Shown here in pieces: positions 1-7,178 of a DNA stretch of 32,061 bases (positions within the stretch are counted from its first letter, which is position 1; the number at the start of each line of letters is the position of its first letter). Position numbers and translations under genes: made by a program. Source of the DNA: Sphaerisporangium sp. TRM90804 (GTDB lineage: Bacteria; Actinomycetota; Actinomycetes; Streptosporangiales; Streptosporangiaceae); assembly GCF_029846175.1 (NCBI RefSeq), contig NZ_JARWAC010000044.1, forward strand, positions 1 through 32,061, given 5' to 3'. Under the pieces are notes generated by a model that did no database searches, was not told the origin of the DNA, and saw only the letters and a list, made by a program, of their open reading frames with translations.

Positions 1-145
1 CCCGGCGGGCGCGCGGCGGGTCGTCAATGCCGCGCGCGAGCGGTTCCGCGCCTCAGGACGGCCCGGACGCGGGCATGCCGGAGATCGCCGGCGCCGGATA
101 TTCGAATACGAGCGCGGCGTGAGAAATGGAGAATGGAATAACGAT

Positions 146-694
146 TCAGCCGGTTGTCGCCAGCTCCGCGCGAATGCGTTCGGCGAGGTCGTCCGCCTGG
201 CCCGCCGACCAGGGGATCACGCCGTTCTCGGTCATCAGGGCGTGATACTGCTGCTGTTCGTACGGGGTTCCCGGCGGCAGCGGGGCGATGTGCCAGTGCA
301 GGTGCGTGTTGCCCTGCTGGCTGCCCAGCGAGAGCAGGTAGGTGCGCTCGGAGGGCACCACCGCCTCGACCGCCAGCGCGACCCGGCGGACGACGCTCAT
401 CAGCCGCAGAAACGCCTCTTCCGCGAGGTCGCGCACCACGTGCTCGACATGTGCTTTGGGAGCCACCAGCACCTTGCCCGGTATCGTCGGGTAGCGGTCG
501 AGGAAGGCGACGTGGTGCTCGTCCTCGAAGACGATCCGTTCGAGGTCGTGCCCGGGGGCGCCCGACACGATGGCGCAGACGAAGCACGGCCCGCCCCTGG
601 TTCGCTCGACGTATCCGGCGAGATCGAACGCTTCCTTGCCAACGGCTTCGGAAGCCTCGGCGGGAGGGCCGTCCTCGGCCGGGTGCGGGCTCAC
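146..694 (-). CDS. HIT-family nucleotide hydrolase/transferase
   Basis: The protein, about 182 residues, carries the histidine triad HLHWHIAP (H131, H133, H135), the nucleotidyl-phosphoryl catalytic site of the HIT superfamily. A CFVC pair (C37, C40) near the start resembles the zinc-binding pair of HINT/HIT proteins. Family members hydrolyse nucleotide conjugates such as AMP-lysine or ApnA; the exact substrate cannot be read from the sequence. I chose the GTG at 694 because AGGGTGG lies just upstream; an in-frame GTG at 703 is the alternative. The open frame continues further upstream inside the kinase gene, but that part reads as shadow coding. The start lies 2-11 nt past the TAG of the kinase, so the two genes are probably one transcript and translationally coupled. 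The family is certain; the precise role is not. Confidence 0.9.
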   Translation of the reverse strand: MSPHPAEDGPPAEASEAVGKEAFDLAGYVERTRGGPCFVCAIVSGAPGHDLERIVFEDEHHVAFLDRYPTIPGKVLVAPKAHVEHVVRDLAEEAFLRLMSVVRRVALAVEAVVPSERTYLLSLGSQQGNTHLHWHIAPLPPGTPYEQQQYHALMTENGVIPWSAGQADDLAERIRAELATTG

Positions 695-704
695 GCCCGC
701 CACC

Positions 705-1658
705 CTAGGCGCGGGGCCCGGCGCCGCGACGGGTTTGACCGTCAAGCAGGGCCGTGGCGATCGCGACCTGGGCCGGGTGCAGGGCGGTTTCGCCGTCCTG
801 GATGTCCCACAGGGCGTTCTGCAGCACGCGGCCGAGCGTCCAGCCGGTGGCACGCCGCCGGTCCAGGGCGAGGGCCTCGGTGAGCACGTCGAAGCGGCGC
901 AGCACCGCGCGCGGCACGTCGCCGGTCGCCACCACCTCCTCCCACCGGTTGTCCAGGGCGGGCAGCAGGTCGAAGCCTGGGTCGCCGGCCAGCGGCTCGG
1001 GGTCGATGGCCAGCCACGGTTCGCGCCGCCCGGCCAGGACGTTGTCGTAGTGCAGGTCCCAGTGCAGCAGGCGGTCGCCGGGCTCGCCGACCAGTTCGGC
1101 CACGGCCGACGCGCAGGTGCGCACCAGCCGCCGCTCGGCGGGGTCGCGCAGCGCCGGGACGGCGCCGGGCGTCTGGTCGAGCATGGCGGCGGCGACGTCG
1201 GCCAGGCGCCGCAGACCGCCGGGCGCGGGGACGGCGACCAGGCGCGCCAGCAGCCCGGCCAGGATGCGCAGGGCCTCGCCGTCGTCGGGCACCGACGACA
1301 GCGGGCGGCTCGCGTCGAGCCGTTCCAGCAGCGTGGTGCCGGTGTCCGGGTCGTGGTCGAGCAGGCGAACCACCCCGTCGCCGTTCCACACCCGTAGGCC
1401 GGTGACCACGCCGGCGTTCTCCTCGGTGGGCCGCTGGAGCCTCAGCACGGCGCCGGTGCCGTCCGCGCGGATGACCGGCAGCACGAGCGAGGCCATGCCG
1501 TGCCTGGCGGGGCCGTCCCGCCGCAGCGCCCAGCGGTCCAGGAAGCCGGCGGCCAGGCCGGGCAGCGCGGCGACCCAGGCGCGCCCGGCCGCGCCTTGGC
1601 TCTTGCTGTACGAGGCGGCCAGCGCGTCGGGGACGTCGACGGGGATCGACGTGGTCAT
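705..1658 (-). CDS. APH(6)/hydroxyurea-type phosphotransferase
   Basis: This 317-residue kinase-fold protein has the catalytic loop HWDLHYDN (H199, D201, N206) followed by AIDPEP (D219), which corresponds to the metal-binding aspartate of aminoglycoside kinases. The HWDLHYxNVLAG form and overall layout match the aminoglycoside/hydroxyurea antibiotic resistance kinase family (streptomycin 6-phosphotransferase type). Such proteins transfer phosphate from ATP to a hydroxyl of a small molecule in the cytoplasm. Chromosomal actinomycete copies are common and many do not confer clinical-type resistance, so the substrate is open. The ATG at 1658 is preceded by AAGGAG at good spacing. The HIT gene follows immediately downstream. 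No aminoglycoside biosynthesis gene is nearby, so a self-resistance role has no local support. Confidence 0.88.
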   Translation of the reverse strand: MTTSIPVDVPDALAASYSKSQGAAGRAWVAALPGLAAGFLDRWALRRDGPARHGMASLVLPVIRADGTGAVLRLQRPTEENAGVVTGLRVWNGDGVVRLLDHDPDTGTTLLERLDASRPLSSVPDDGEALRILAGLLARLVAVPAPGGLRRLADVAAAMLDQTPGAVPALRDPAERRLVRTCASAVAELVGEPGDRLLHWDLHYDNVLAGRREPWLAIDPEPLAGDPGFDLLPALDNRWEEVVATGDVPRAVLRRFDVLTEALALDRRRATGWTLGRVLQNALWDIQDGETALHPAQVAIATALLDGQTRRGAGPRA

Positions 1659-1803
1659 GGCGGATCACTCCTTCGTCGGTTCCGAGTTCGGCGGGAAACG
1701 AAGGAGATGAAGGGGGCGCCCGGCTGCCGGGCCTGCGTCAAAGCACGGCCTCACCCTACCAACGGGATCACCGGGACTCGTGATCACGCCCCTGACTCGG
1801 CCA

Positions 1804-1833
1804 TTGACAGTGCCACCCGGGTGATCGTAGCCT
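1804..1833 (+). promoter_or_regulatory. Candidate promoter of the ThuA-lectin gene
   Basis: TTGACA (1804-1809) is a perfect -35 hexamer, and TAGCCT (1828-1833) is a TAnnnT -10 element 18 bp downstream. Transcription would start near 1840, giving a leader of about 180 nt that contains the palindrome at 1850-1872. Pattern-based only. Confidence 0.5.
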
Positions 1834-1849
1834 CAGCGCACGCTCACTG

Positions 1850-1872
1850 TTAGTAAACTTTCTTAAAGAAAG
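1850..1872. promoter_or_regulatory. Palindromic operator candidate before secreted gene
   Basis: The A/T-rich segment contains CTTTCTT-A-AAGAAAG (1858-1872), a perfect 7-bp inverted repeat around one base. It overlaps a second imperfect palindrome, TTAGTAAA-C-TTTCTTAA (1850-1866). In a window this rich in G+C it stands out. It sits about 10 bp after the predicted start point, where a bound repressor would block RNA polymerase. TTAG-AAA-TTT-CTAA-like elements are, from memory, frequent before secreted carbohydrate-active genes in actinomycetes; the cognate regulator is unknown here. Confidence 0.5.
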
Positions 1873-2020
1873 GCTCTTTCGGTGGTCCGAGGGCTTCCGC
1901 CGTCCCCGCAACGGCGCACAGGCGCGGTCGCCCATCGGCGCGTACGCGACGGCACGCCGCGACAGCGGCCGCCGTCACCACTTTCGGCACCCGTCACCCC
2001 CCACCGCTGAAGGATCACCC

Positions 2021-3322
2021 GTGCCCGCGAACCTCGTGAAACGCTCCCTCGCCGCGTTCCTCGGCCTCACCGTCGCCGCCTCCATCGGCCTGGCCGCCGG
2101 CCCCGCCAACGGCGCCGTCGCCAAGCAGGCCGCCGCCGCCCCGTTCAAGGTGCTCGCCTTCTACAACGGCACCTGGGACGCCGCCCACATCGACTTCGGC
2201 AAAGAGGCCAGGGAATGGTTCCCCTCGGCCGCCGCGCAGAACGGCTTCACCTGGGAGGCGACCACCGACTGGAGCCGCCTCAGCGCCGCGGGCCTGTCGC
2301 AGTACAAGGTCGTCATGTTCCTGGACGACCTCCCGCCCGCGAACCGGCGGGCCGCGTTCCAGACCTACCTGCAGAACGGCGGTGCGTGGATGGGCTTCCA
2401 CGTCAGCGCGTTCACCACCGACCCCGGCTCGTGGAGCTGGTACCACAACACCCTCCTGGGCTCGGGCGCGTTCCAGACGAACACCTGGGGCCCGACCGCC
2501 GAGACACTGAGGATCGAGGACCGCGGCCACCCGTCCACGGCGGGTCTGCCTGCGACCATCCAGTCGTCGGTGAGCGAGTGGTACTCCTGGAGCCGCGACC
2601 TGCGGCAGAACCCCGACATCGACATCCTGGCGTCGATCGACGCCTCCAGCTTCCCGGTCGGCACCGACCCGAACCAGCAGTGGCGCAGCGGCTTCTACCC
2701 CATCATGTGGACGAACAAGAACTACAAGATGCTGTACGCCAACTTCGGCCACAACGCCATGAACTACTCGACCAACACCCGCACGTCGTCGACCTTCGCC
2801 AGCGCCCAGCAGAACCAGTGGCTCATCAACGGCCTGCTCTGGCTGGGCGGCGGTGGCGGCACCACGCCTCCCCCCACCGACCCGATCTCCCCGTCGACCT
2901 GGTACTCGGTCGTCAACAAGGGCAGCGGCAAGTGCGTGGACGCCCGCGCGGCCGGCACGGCCAACGGAACCGCGATCCAGCAGTACACCTGCAACGCGTC
3001 CAACGCCCAGCAGTACCAGTTCGCCCCCACGAGCGGCGGCTATGTCCGCGTCAACAACCGCGGCAACAGCGCCCAGGCCCTCGACGTCACCGACGTCTCG
3101 ACCGCCGACAACGCCCCCATCCAGACCTGGACCTACGGCGGCGGCAACAACCAGCAGTGGCAGCCCGTCCCCGAGGGCGACGGCCACTACCACCTCGTCA
3201 ACAAGAGCAGCGGCAAATGCCTCGACGTCCCCGCCGCCTCCACGGCCGACTCCGTGCAACTGGTCCAGTACACCTGCAACGGCTCCGCCGCCCAGTCCTT
3301 CCGCCTGGTCCCCCAGAGCTGA
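2021..3322 (+). CDS. Secreted ThuA-domain protein with ricin-type lectin domain
   Basis: The 433-residue protein starts with a Sec signal peptide (KR followed by a hydrophobic stretch, residues 7-32, likely cut after an A-x-A site near 32-40). Residues 42-275 match the ThuA-like, glutamine-amidotransferase-like fold (VLAFYNGTWDAAH, GGAWMGFHVSAF, YPIMWTNKNYKMLYANFGHN). After a Gly/Thr/Pro linker (276-289), residues 293-433 form a ricin B/CBM13 beta-trefoil with three repeats of the type SGKCVDARAAGTANGT ending in QQYQF, QQWQP and AQSFRL. ThuA proteins are linked to disaccharide use, and the lectin domain should bind galactose/xylose-type polysaccharides, so an extracellular role on plant or microbial glycans is inferred. 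The GTG start follows GAAGGA at good spacing. Enzymatic activity is unproven for this domain pair. Confidence 0.88.
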   Translation: MPANLVKRSLAAFLGLTVAASIGLAAGPANGAVAKQAAAAPFKVLAFYNGTWDAAHIDFGKEAREWFPSAAAQNGFTWEATTDWSRLSAAGLSQYKVVMFLDDLPPANRRAAFQTYLQNGGAWMGFHVSAFTTDPGSWSWYHNTLLGSGAFQTNTWGPTAETLRIEDRGHPSTAGLPATIQSSVSEWYSWSRDLRQNPDIDILASIDASSFPVGTDPNQQWRSGFYPIMWTNKNYKMLYANFGHNAMNYSTNTRTSSTFASAQQNQWLINGLLWLGGGGGTTPPPTDPISPSTWYSVVNKGSGKCVDARAAGTANGTAIQQYTCNASNAQQYQFAPTSGGYVRVNNRGNSAQALDVTDVSTADNAPIQTWTYGGGNNQQWQPVPEGDGHYHLVNKSSGKCLDVPAASTADSVQLVQYTCNGSAAQSFRLVPQS

Positions 3323-3352
3323 GGAGGAAGCCGACCACCGGCACCGCTCCAA

Positions 3353-3379
3353 GCCGCCCGGCCGCACCGGCCGGGCGGC
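3353..3379 (+). terminator. Terminator hairpin after ThuA-lectin gene
   Basis: GCCGCCCGGCCG (3353-3364) and CGGCCGGGCGGC (3368-3379) form a perfect 12-bp stem with a CAC loop, 31 nt after the stop. There is no U-tract, as is usual for actinomycete terminators. It could also stop transcripts of the convergent sulfotransferase gene. Confidence 0.75.
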
Positions 3380-3427
3380 GGTGCGCGGGGTTGACCGATG
3401 ATCTGAGTCGCGGTCAGGGGTCAGCCC

Positions 3428-4159
3428 TCACGCATCGCGTGAGTACCCGAGCAACTCCATGGCCGTGACGTTGTCGGGGCGGGACCAGAAGAGCTGGTGC
3501 AGGTCCTCTGGCAGCTCGTCCGAGTGTGTGCCCGTGTGTCCTCTCCGGAAGAAGCCGCCATCGACCCGTTGGAGCTCCGCGAAGGTGGGAATGCGGGCAT
3601 CGGGTAGTGGCCGTAGCGTCGGCGTCAGCGTGGCCAGCGCCTTCTCGACGGTCCGTCGCGGCTCGCGAATCAGCTCCTCGTAGCGGAGCGTCACGCGATG
3701 GGGCGCGGGCGGACGTAGCCAGCTCAGTACGTTCCGCCCCCAACTGCCCGTTCCCACCTCGTCACGGCGATTGATCATCGCGCGGAGCTCCGCCTCGACG
3801 TCAGGCGCACCGGTCAGGCGGGCCCATGAGGTTATGGAGTCGCGGCCGTCTCGGACGAGACAGATCGCGCGATCCTCTTCCCCCACACGCTGCCGGTGCG
3901 TCTTGACGAAATGTGGCTTCTCGCAGGCGCGCATCTCCTCGATCGAGGAGGGACGCTCCTCGAAGCCGATCAGGTCAGGGCCAAGCCGCGCGGCCACGCC
4001 GTCGACGTCGTAGACGGTGGAGGTGTACACGCCGTACAGCTGCCTGAGGATGATGCGGAGGAAGGTGTTGCCTGATCGGGGGAACGAGGCGACCCAGATG
4101 ATCATGCCCTCAACGGTAATGTCCTCGCCCGTCGCGTGCGCATGGATCGGCCTGTTCAT
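3428..4159 (-). CDS. Sulfotransferase-domain protein
   Basis: The protein carries the two PAPS-binding signatures of the sulfotransferase family: the 5'-phosphosulfate loop VASFPRSGNTF near the N-terminus and the 3'-phosphate-binding segment LVRDGRDSITSWARL in the middle. It would transfer sulfate from PAPS to a hydroxyl of an unidentified small molecule, lipid or glycan in the cytoplasm. The length of 243 residues is close to small bacterial members. The start is uncertain: the ATG at 4159 lacks a clear ribosome site, and the ATG at 4105 (MIIWVASFPRSGNT) fits the family N-terminus but has GAGGG almost abutting it. Third positions carry visibly more A and T than the neighbouring genes, consistent with acquisition from another source. 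No PAPS-synthesis genes are in the window. Confidence 0.85.
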   Translation of the reverse strand: MNRPIHAHATGEDITVEGMIIWVASFPRSGNTFLRIILRQLYGVYTSTVYDVDGVAARLGPDLIGFEERPSSIEEMRACEKPHFVKTHRQRVGEEDRAICLVRDGRDSITSWARLTGAPDVEAELRAMINRRDEVGTGSWGRNVLSWLRPPAPHRVTLRYEELIREPRRTVEKALATLTPTLRPLPDARIPTFAELQRVDGGFFRRGHTGTHSDELPEDLHQLFWSRPDNVTAMELLGYSRDA

Positions 4160-4386
4160 AGCGGGCGCGCACAGGGAGTGCGAGGGCCGGAGGCTCTCCG
4201 CCGGGGGGTTCGGGGGCTTTCCCCGAGAAGGACAGCCCTTCGCTGTCGCGCGCGGAGCGCGGGGGTCGCGAAGGACCCGGTGAGCGGTCGCGGCTCCTGC
4301 CAGGAGGCTGAGCGCGGGCGACGCGGCCCCTCGCTTTGAGACACGAAGCCGGGCTCGCCGGGGATCTTCCGCTCTGCGGGACGCCG

Positions 4387-4416
4387 CCGCCCGCCGTCCT
4401 GCGGGCCGGCGGGCGG
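4387..4416 (-). terminator. Terminator hairpin of the carboxypeptidase gene
   Basis: CCGCCCGCCG (4387-4396) pairs perfectly with CGGCGGGCGG (4407-4416) across a 10-nt loop. It lies 14 nt beyond the stop of the minus-strand carboxypeptidase gene. No U-tract. Confidence 0.65.
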
Positions 4417-4429
4417 GGGTTGGGTGACG

Positions 4430-6877
4430 TCAGCGGGGGTCGGTCAGTCTGATCTTTTCCTTTTGATAGTTGTCACGGGTGCCTTCGGGGCGGTAGCCGC
4501 CTTCGGTGTTGCCGGCCACGTCCACGGCGAACCAGCGGACCGTGGTGGTCGTGGTGACGGTGATCCGCTGGGTTCCCTCGCGGGCTCCGGAGGAGGTCAG
4601 CTTGGGGGAGCTGAGCGTGGGGCGGGAGCCGTCCAGGGTGTAGTAGATGTTGGCCGGCTCGTCGATCTCGAAGGTGAACGTCGCGGACGTGGGGGTGCGG
4701 GCGGTGACCTTCAGGTCCGACTCGGGGCGGCGGTCGTCGCCTGCGTACGCGCGGGCGACCTCCAGGATGGCGATCTGCCCGGAGGCGAACTCCATGGCCT
4801 CCTGGTGGCCCTCGGCGAACTCCGGCTGGAAGCCCACCGGCTCGAACTGCCCGGTGGTCTTGTTGTACAGGTCGGCGCCCACCTCGAAGTCCCAGCCGAT
4901 GATGCCGCGGCTGTACCAGTGCTCGTCGGCGCTGTTGCCGGCGGCCGAGTACAGGACGTCGGGCACCGGGCCCGTGCGGCCCGGCCAGATCGCCGTGCCG
5001 CGCCACGACTGCACCGCCGACAGGATGTGGCCGGAGGCGTCCCAGAAGAAGTTCTCGGTGCCGAAGTCGGCCCGGGGGAGCAGCTCACGGCTGGGGACCT
5101 TGTACGCCCCCGGAGGCCACATGAAGTAGCCGCCGTAGGAGTGCGTGTTCATCGCGAACTTGATGTTGGGGTACTGGCGGGTCAGCCACACCTCGTTGCG
5201 CGCCTCGGGCTCCGACAGCTCCGACGGGCCGGCGTAGGTGCCGCTGGTGCAGTTCGACGACGCGCCGCTGTACCCGTCGAACAGCGAGCCGACCGAGAAG
5301 TTGCGGTTCAGGTCCACGCCCCAGGAGTTGCGCGCGGCGGGGTCGCCCGTGGCGGGGGGACAGCGGTTGGTCATGTTCTTGCGCTGCATGTTGAAGTCGT
5401 ACATCGAGTAGTGCCCGCCGTCGGGGTTGACGGTCGGCATCACGAAGATGTCCAGGTCCTCGACGAGCTTCTTCGTGCGCGGGTCGTGCGCGTAGTTGCG
5501 CAGCAGCCGCTCGGCGGCCTCCACGCAGACCAGCGGGGTCACCCACTCGCGGGCGTGCTCCTGGCAGTACAGGAAGACGCCGACCTTGGAGCCGTCGCGG
5601 TGCTTGCCGATGCGCAGCGCCTTCATCTGGAACGGCTCGCGCCTGATGTCCGCCGGCGCCTTGAGGTCGTCGGTCAGCTTCACCGCCGCCGACGCCGCCA
5701 CCGGGCCCGCGCCCGCGTCGCCGCGGTAGGTGCTCGCCGTGAGCAGCGCCGAGGCCGCCGCGTCGCCGTTGAGCGCGTCCACCACCTGGCGGGCGGTGCT
5801 CGCGACGGCGGCGGACGCGTCCGTGGCCAGGTTCACCACGACGTCCTTGCCGGTGACGGTCACCGACAGCGCGCTGGAGGCCGCGTCGGGCTTCACCAGG
5901 GCCACGCTGACGTCGTTGCCGCCCTCGGAGCCGAACGCCTTGGACGTGACGTACAGCGTGCTCGCGGCCGCGGTGCCGAACTGGGCCTGCGCCGCCCGCC
6001 GGTAGCCGTTCGTCTTGTACGGCAGGTCGACGATCTGCGCGATCTTGGGGAACTGCGACGCGAGGCCGGTGATCCGCTCGGTGACCTCGGTCGGGTCCAT
6101 GTAGTGGTCGACGAAGTCGGAGACGTAGTGCCTGCCCGGCGCCTTGCGCCGCTCGCCCAGCCACTTGACCACCGGCACCGTGACCGAGCCGCCCTTGTTG
6201 CTGGTGACGGTGACCTTGACCGGCGTGTGCTCGACCGGCAGCGGGGCGTTGAAGCGGTGGTACATGTACTGCCCGGCGTCGGTGAACCGGGACATCGTGG
6301 CCGTGCCGCCCGAGCCGGGAGGGGTTCCCCGGCCGCCGTCCCACGTCGCGGTGAGCACGGTCTCGGCGTCGACGGCGCTCGACTTGATCTCCACCGCGAG
6401 GAAGCGCTGGTCGTCCACGCTGGTGAACCACTCGGCGCGCAGGGGGGTCAGCGTGTCGGGCTCGGCCTCCGCCTCCTCGGCGGACTCGATCGCCGAGCGG
6501 CGCTCGGCCTGGTTGCGCGTGGCGTCGGCGGGGGTCGAGATGGCCTCGCCGACCTTGAACCCCTGGTCGCGGAGCGTCTGCGCTTCCCGGGGGCTGAGGA
6601 CGGCGTGCACCTCGATGCCGCCGTCCACGGGCTTGGTGTACTCGGCCAGGTCGACGCCCATGGAGTTGAGCCGGTCGACGCCGTTCTGGTCGGGAACGAC
6701 GACGCGCAGGAGGGCGACGCCGTCCCGGGCGGTGCTCGACTGCCGGTCCGGAGCCGTCGAGATCGGCGTCGGCGTGGGCGCGGCGAGGACGGGCAGCGCG
6801 CCGAAGGCGAGGACGAGGGGAACGGCCAGTCCGACGACGACCCGGCCGGCGCCTCTGCCGTGGGGGGAGCTCCTCAT
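4430..6877 (-). CDS. Secreted M14 zinc carboxypeptidase
   Basis: This 815-residue exoprotein starts with a Sec signal peptide (MRSSPHGRGAGR, then a hydrophobic core to about residue 33). A prodomain-like region of about 240 residues follows. The M14 peptidase fold has zinc ligands in QEHAREW (H441, E444) and NTHSYGG (H579) and a likely general-base glutamate in WDFEVGAD (E665). An inserted segment of about 95 residues (roughly 305-400, VTSKAFGSEGGND onward) splits the early peptidase fold, as I recall from other actinomycete members. A C-terminal chitobiase/beta-hexosaminidase-like Ig domain (IYYTLDGSRPT, about 743-753) probably helps substrate attachment. It should trim C-terminal residues from peptides outside the cell. 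The ATG at 6877 has GGAGGAAAT 8 nt upstream; the 28-codon upstream extension has no signal-like character. Confidence 0.92.
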   Translation of the reverse strand: MRSSPHGRGAGRVVVGLAVPLVLAFGALPVLAAPTPTPISTAPDRQSSTARDGVALLRVVVPDQNGVDRLNSMGVDLAEYTKPVDGGIEVHAVLSPREAQTLRDQGFKVGEAISTPADATRNQAERRSAIESAEEAEAEPDTLTPLRAEWFTSVDDQRFLAVEIKSSAVDAETVLTATWDGGRGTPPGSGGTATMSRFTDAGQYMYHRFNAPLPVEHTPVKVTVTSNKGGSVTVPVVKWLGERRKAPGRHYVSDFVDHYMDPTEVTERITGLASQFPKIAQIVDLPYKTNGYRRAAQAQFGTAAASTLYVTSKAFGSEGGNDVSVALVKPDAASSALSVTVTGKDVVVNLATDASAAVASTARQVVDALNGDAAASALLTASTYRGDAGAGPVAASAAVKLTDDLKAPADIRREPFQMKALRIGKHRDGSKVGVFLYCQEHAREWVTPLVCVEAAERLLRNYAHDPRTKKLVEDLDIFVMPTVNPDGGHYSMYDFNMQRKNMTNRCPPATGDPAARNSWGVDLNRNFSVGSLFDGYSGASSNCTSGTYAGPSELSEPEARNEVWLTRQYPNIKFAMNTHSYGGYFMWPPGAYKVPSRELLPRADFGTENFFWDASGHILSAVQSWRGTAIWPGRTGPVPDVLYSAAGNSADEHWYSRGIIGWDFEVGADLYNKTTGQFEPVGFQPEFAEGHQEAMEFASGQIAILEVARAYAGDDRRPESDLKVTARTPTSATFTFEIDEPANIYYTLDGSRPTLSSPKLTSSGAREGTQRITVTTTTTVRWFAVDVAGNTEGGYRPEGTRDNYQKEKIRLTDPR

Positions 6878-6951
6878 GAACGATTTCCTCCGTTGGCGTG
6901 CCGCTCCCGGGGCAGGGGCGTCCCGGCGAGAAGCACGCGGGTGCAGAGGAG

Positions 6952-6980
6952 TCTTCGTCAAGTAAGAATCTTCGTCAAGT
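6952..6980 (-). repeat. Two 12-bp direct repeats, carboxypeptidase promoter region
   Basis: TCTTCGTCAAGT occurs at 6952-6963 and again at 6969-6980, a 17-bp period. On the minus strand each copy contains CTTGACGAAG, so both include a -35-like TTGACG. A 17-bp period puts the copies on nearly the same face of DNA after about 1.6 turns, so they could be two activator or repressor half-sites, or a duplicated -35. They lie about 75-100 bp upstream of the carboxypeptidase start. Confidence 0.55.
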
Positions 6981-7178
6981 CCCTAGATCGCGTGGAATGT
7001 GCCGATTTATAGGGTCCAGTTTCGGGGGGATACAGTCGGTTTATGCGTCTTAGCAGCATCCGGGGGGTGTCGCGCCGGCCGCAGGGGCCGGCACGACCGC
7101 GACCCGCGCTCGCGGCGCCCATGACCGCGACGCGTCCCCGCGGCCCGTTGGGCACGACCGATCCTTAGGACGACGACG

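Larger units (their letters stand above)
1659..2020. other. Divergent intergenic region, kinase/ThuA-lectin
   Basis: This stretch separates two divergent genes and holds the plus-strand promoter and palindrome listed separately. A 48-codon frame beginning at an ATG near 1708 abuts GGAG with no spacing and has no protein-like character, so I do not call it. Nothing else is recognisable. Confidence 0.6.

Noticed and set aside
705..1658. A clinical-type aminoglycoside resistance gene
   Set aside because: The fold is right, but chromosomal actinomycete members vary in substrate, and there is no linked biosynthetic or mobile gene.
1708..1853. A 48-codon frame after GGAG in the kinase/ThuA gap
   Set aside because: The ribosome site abuts the ATG, and the peptide has no recognisable character and crosses the predicted promoter.
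4424..7012. An 862-codon open frame on the plus strand opposite the carboxypeptidase
   Set aside because: It mirrors the real gene, has no ribosome site and no domain resemblance.
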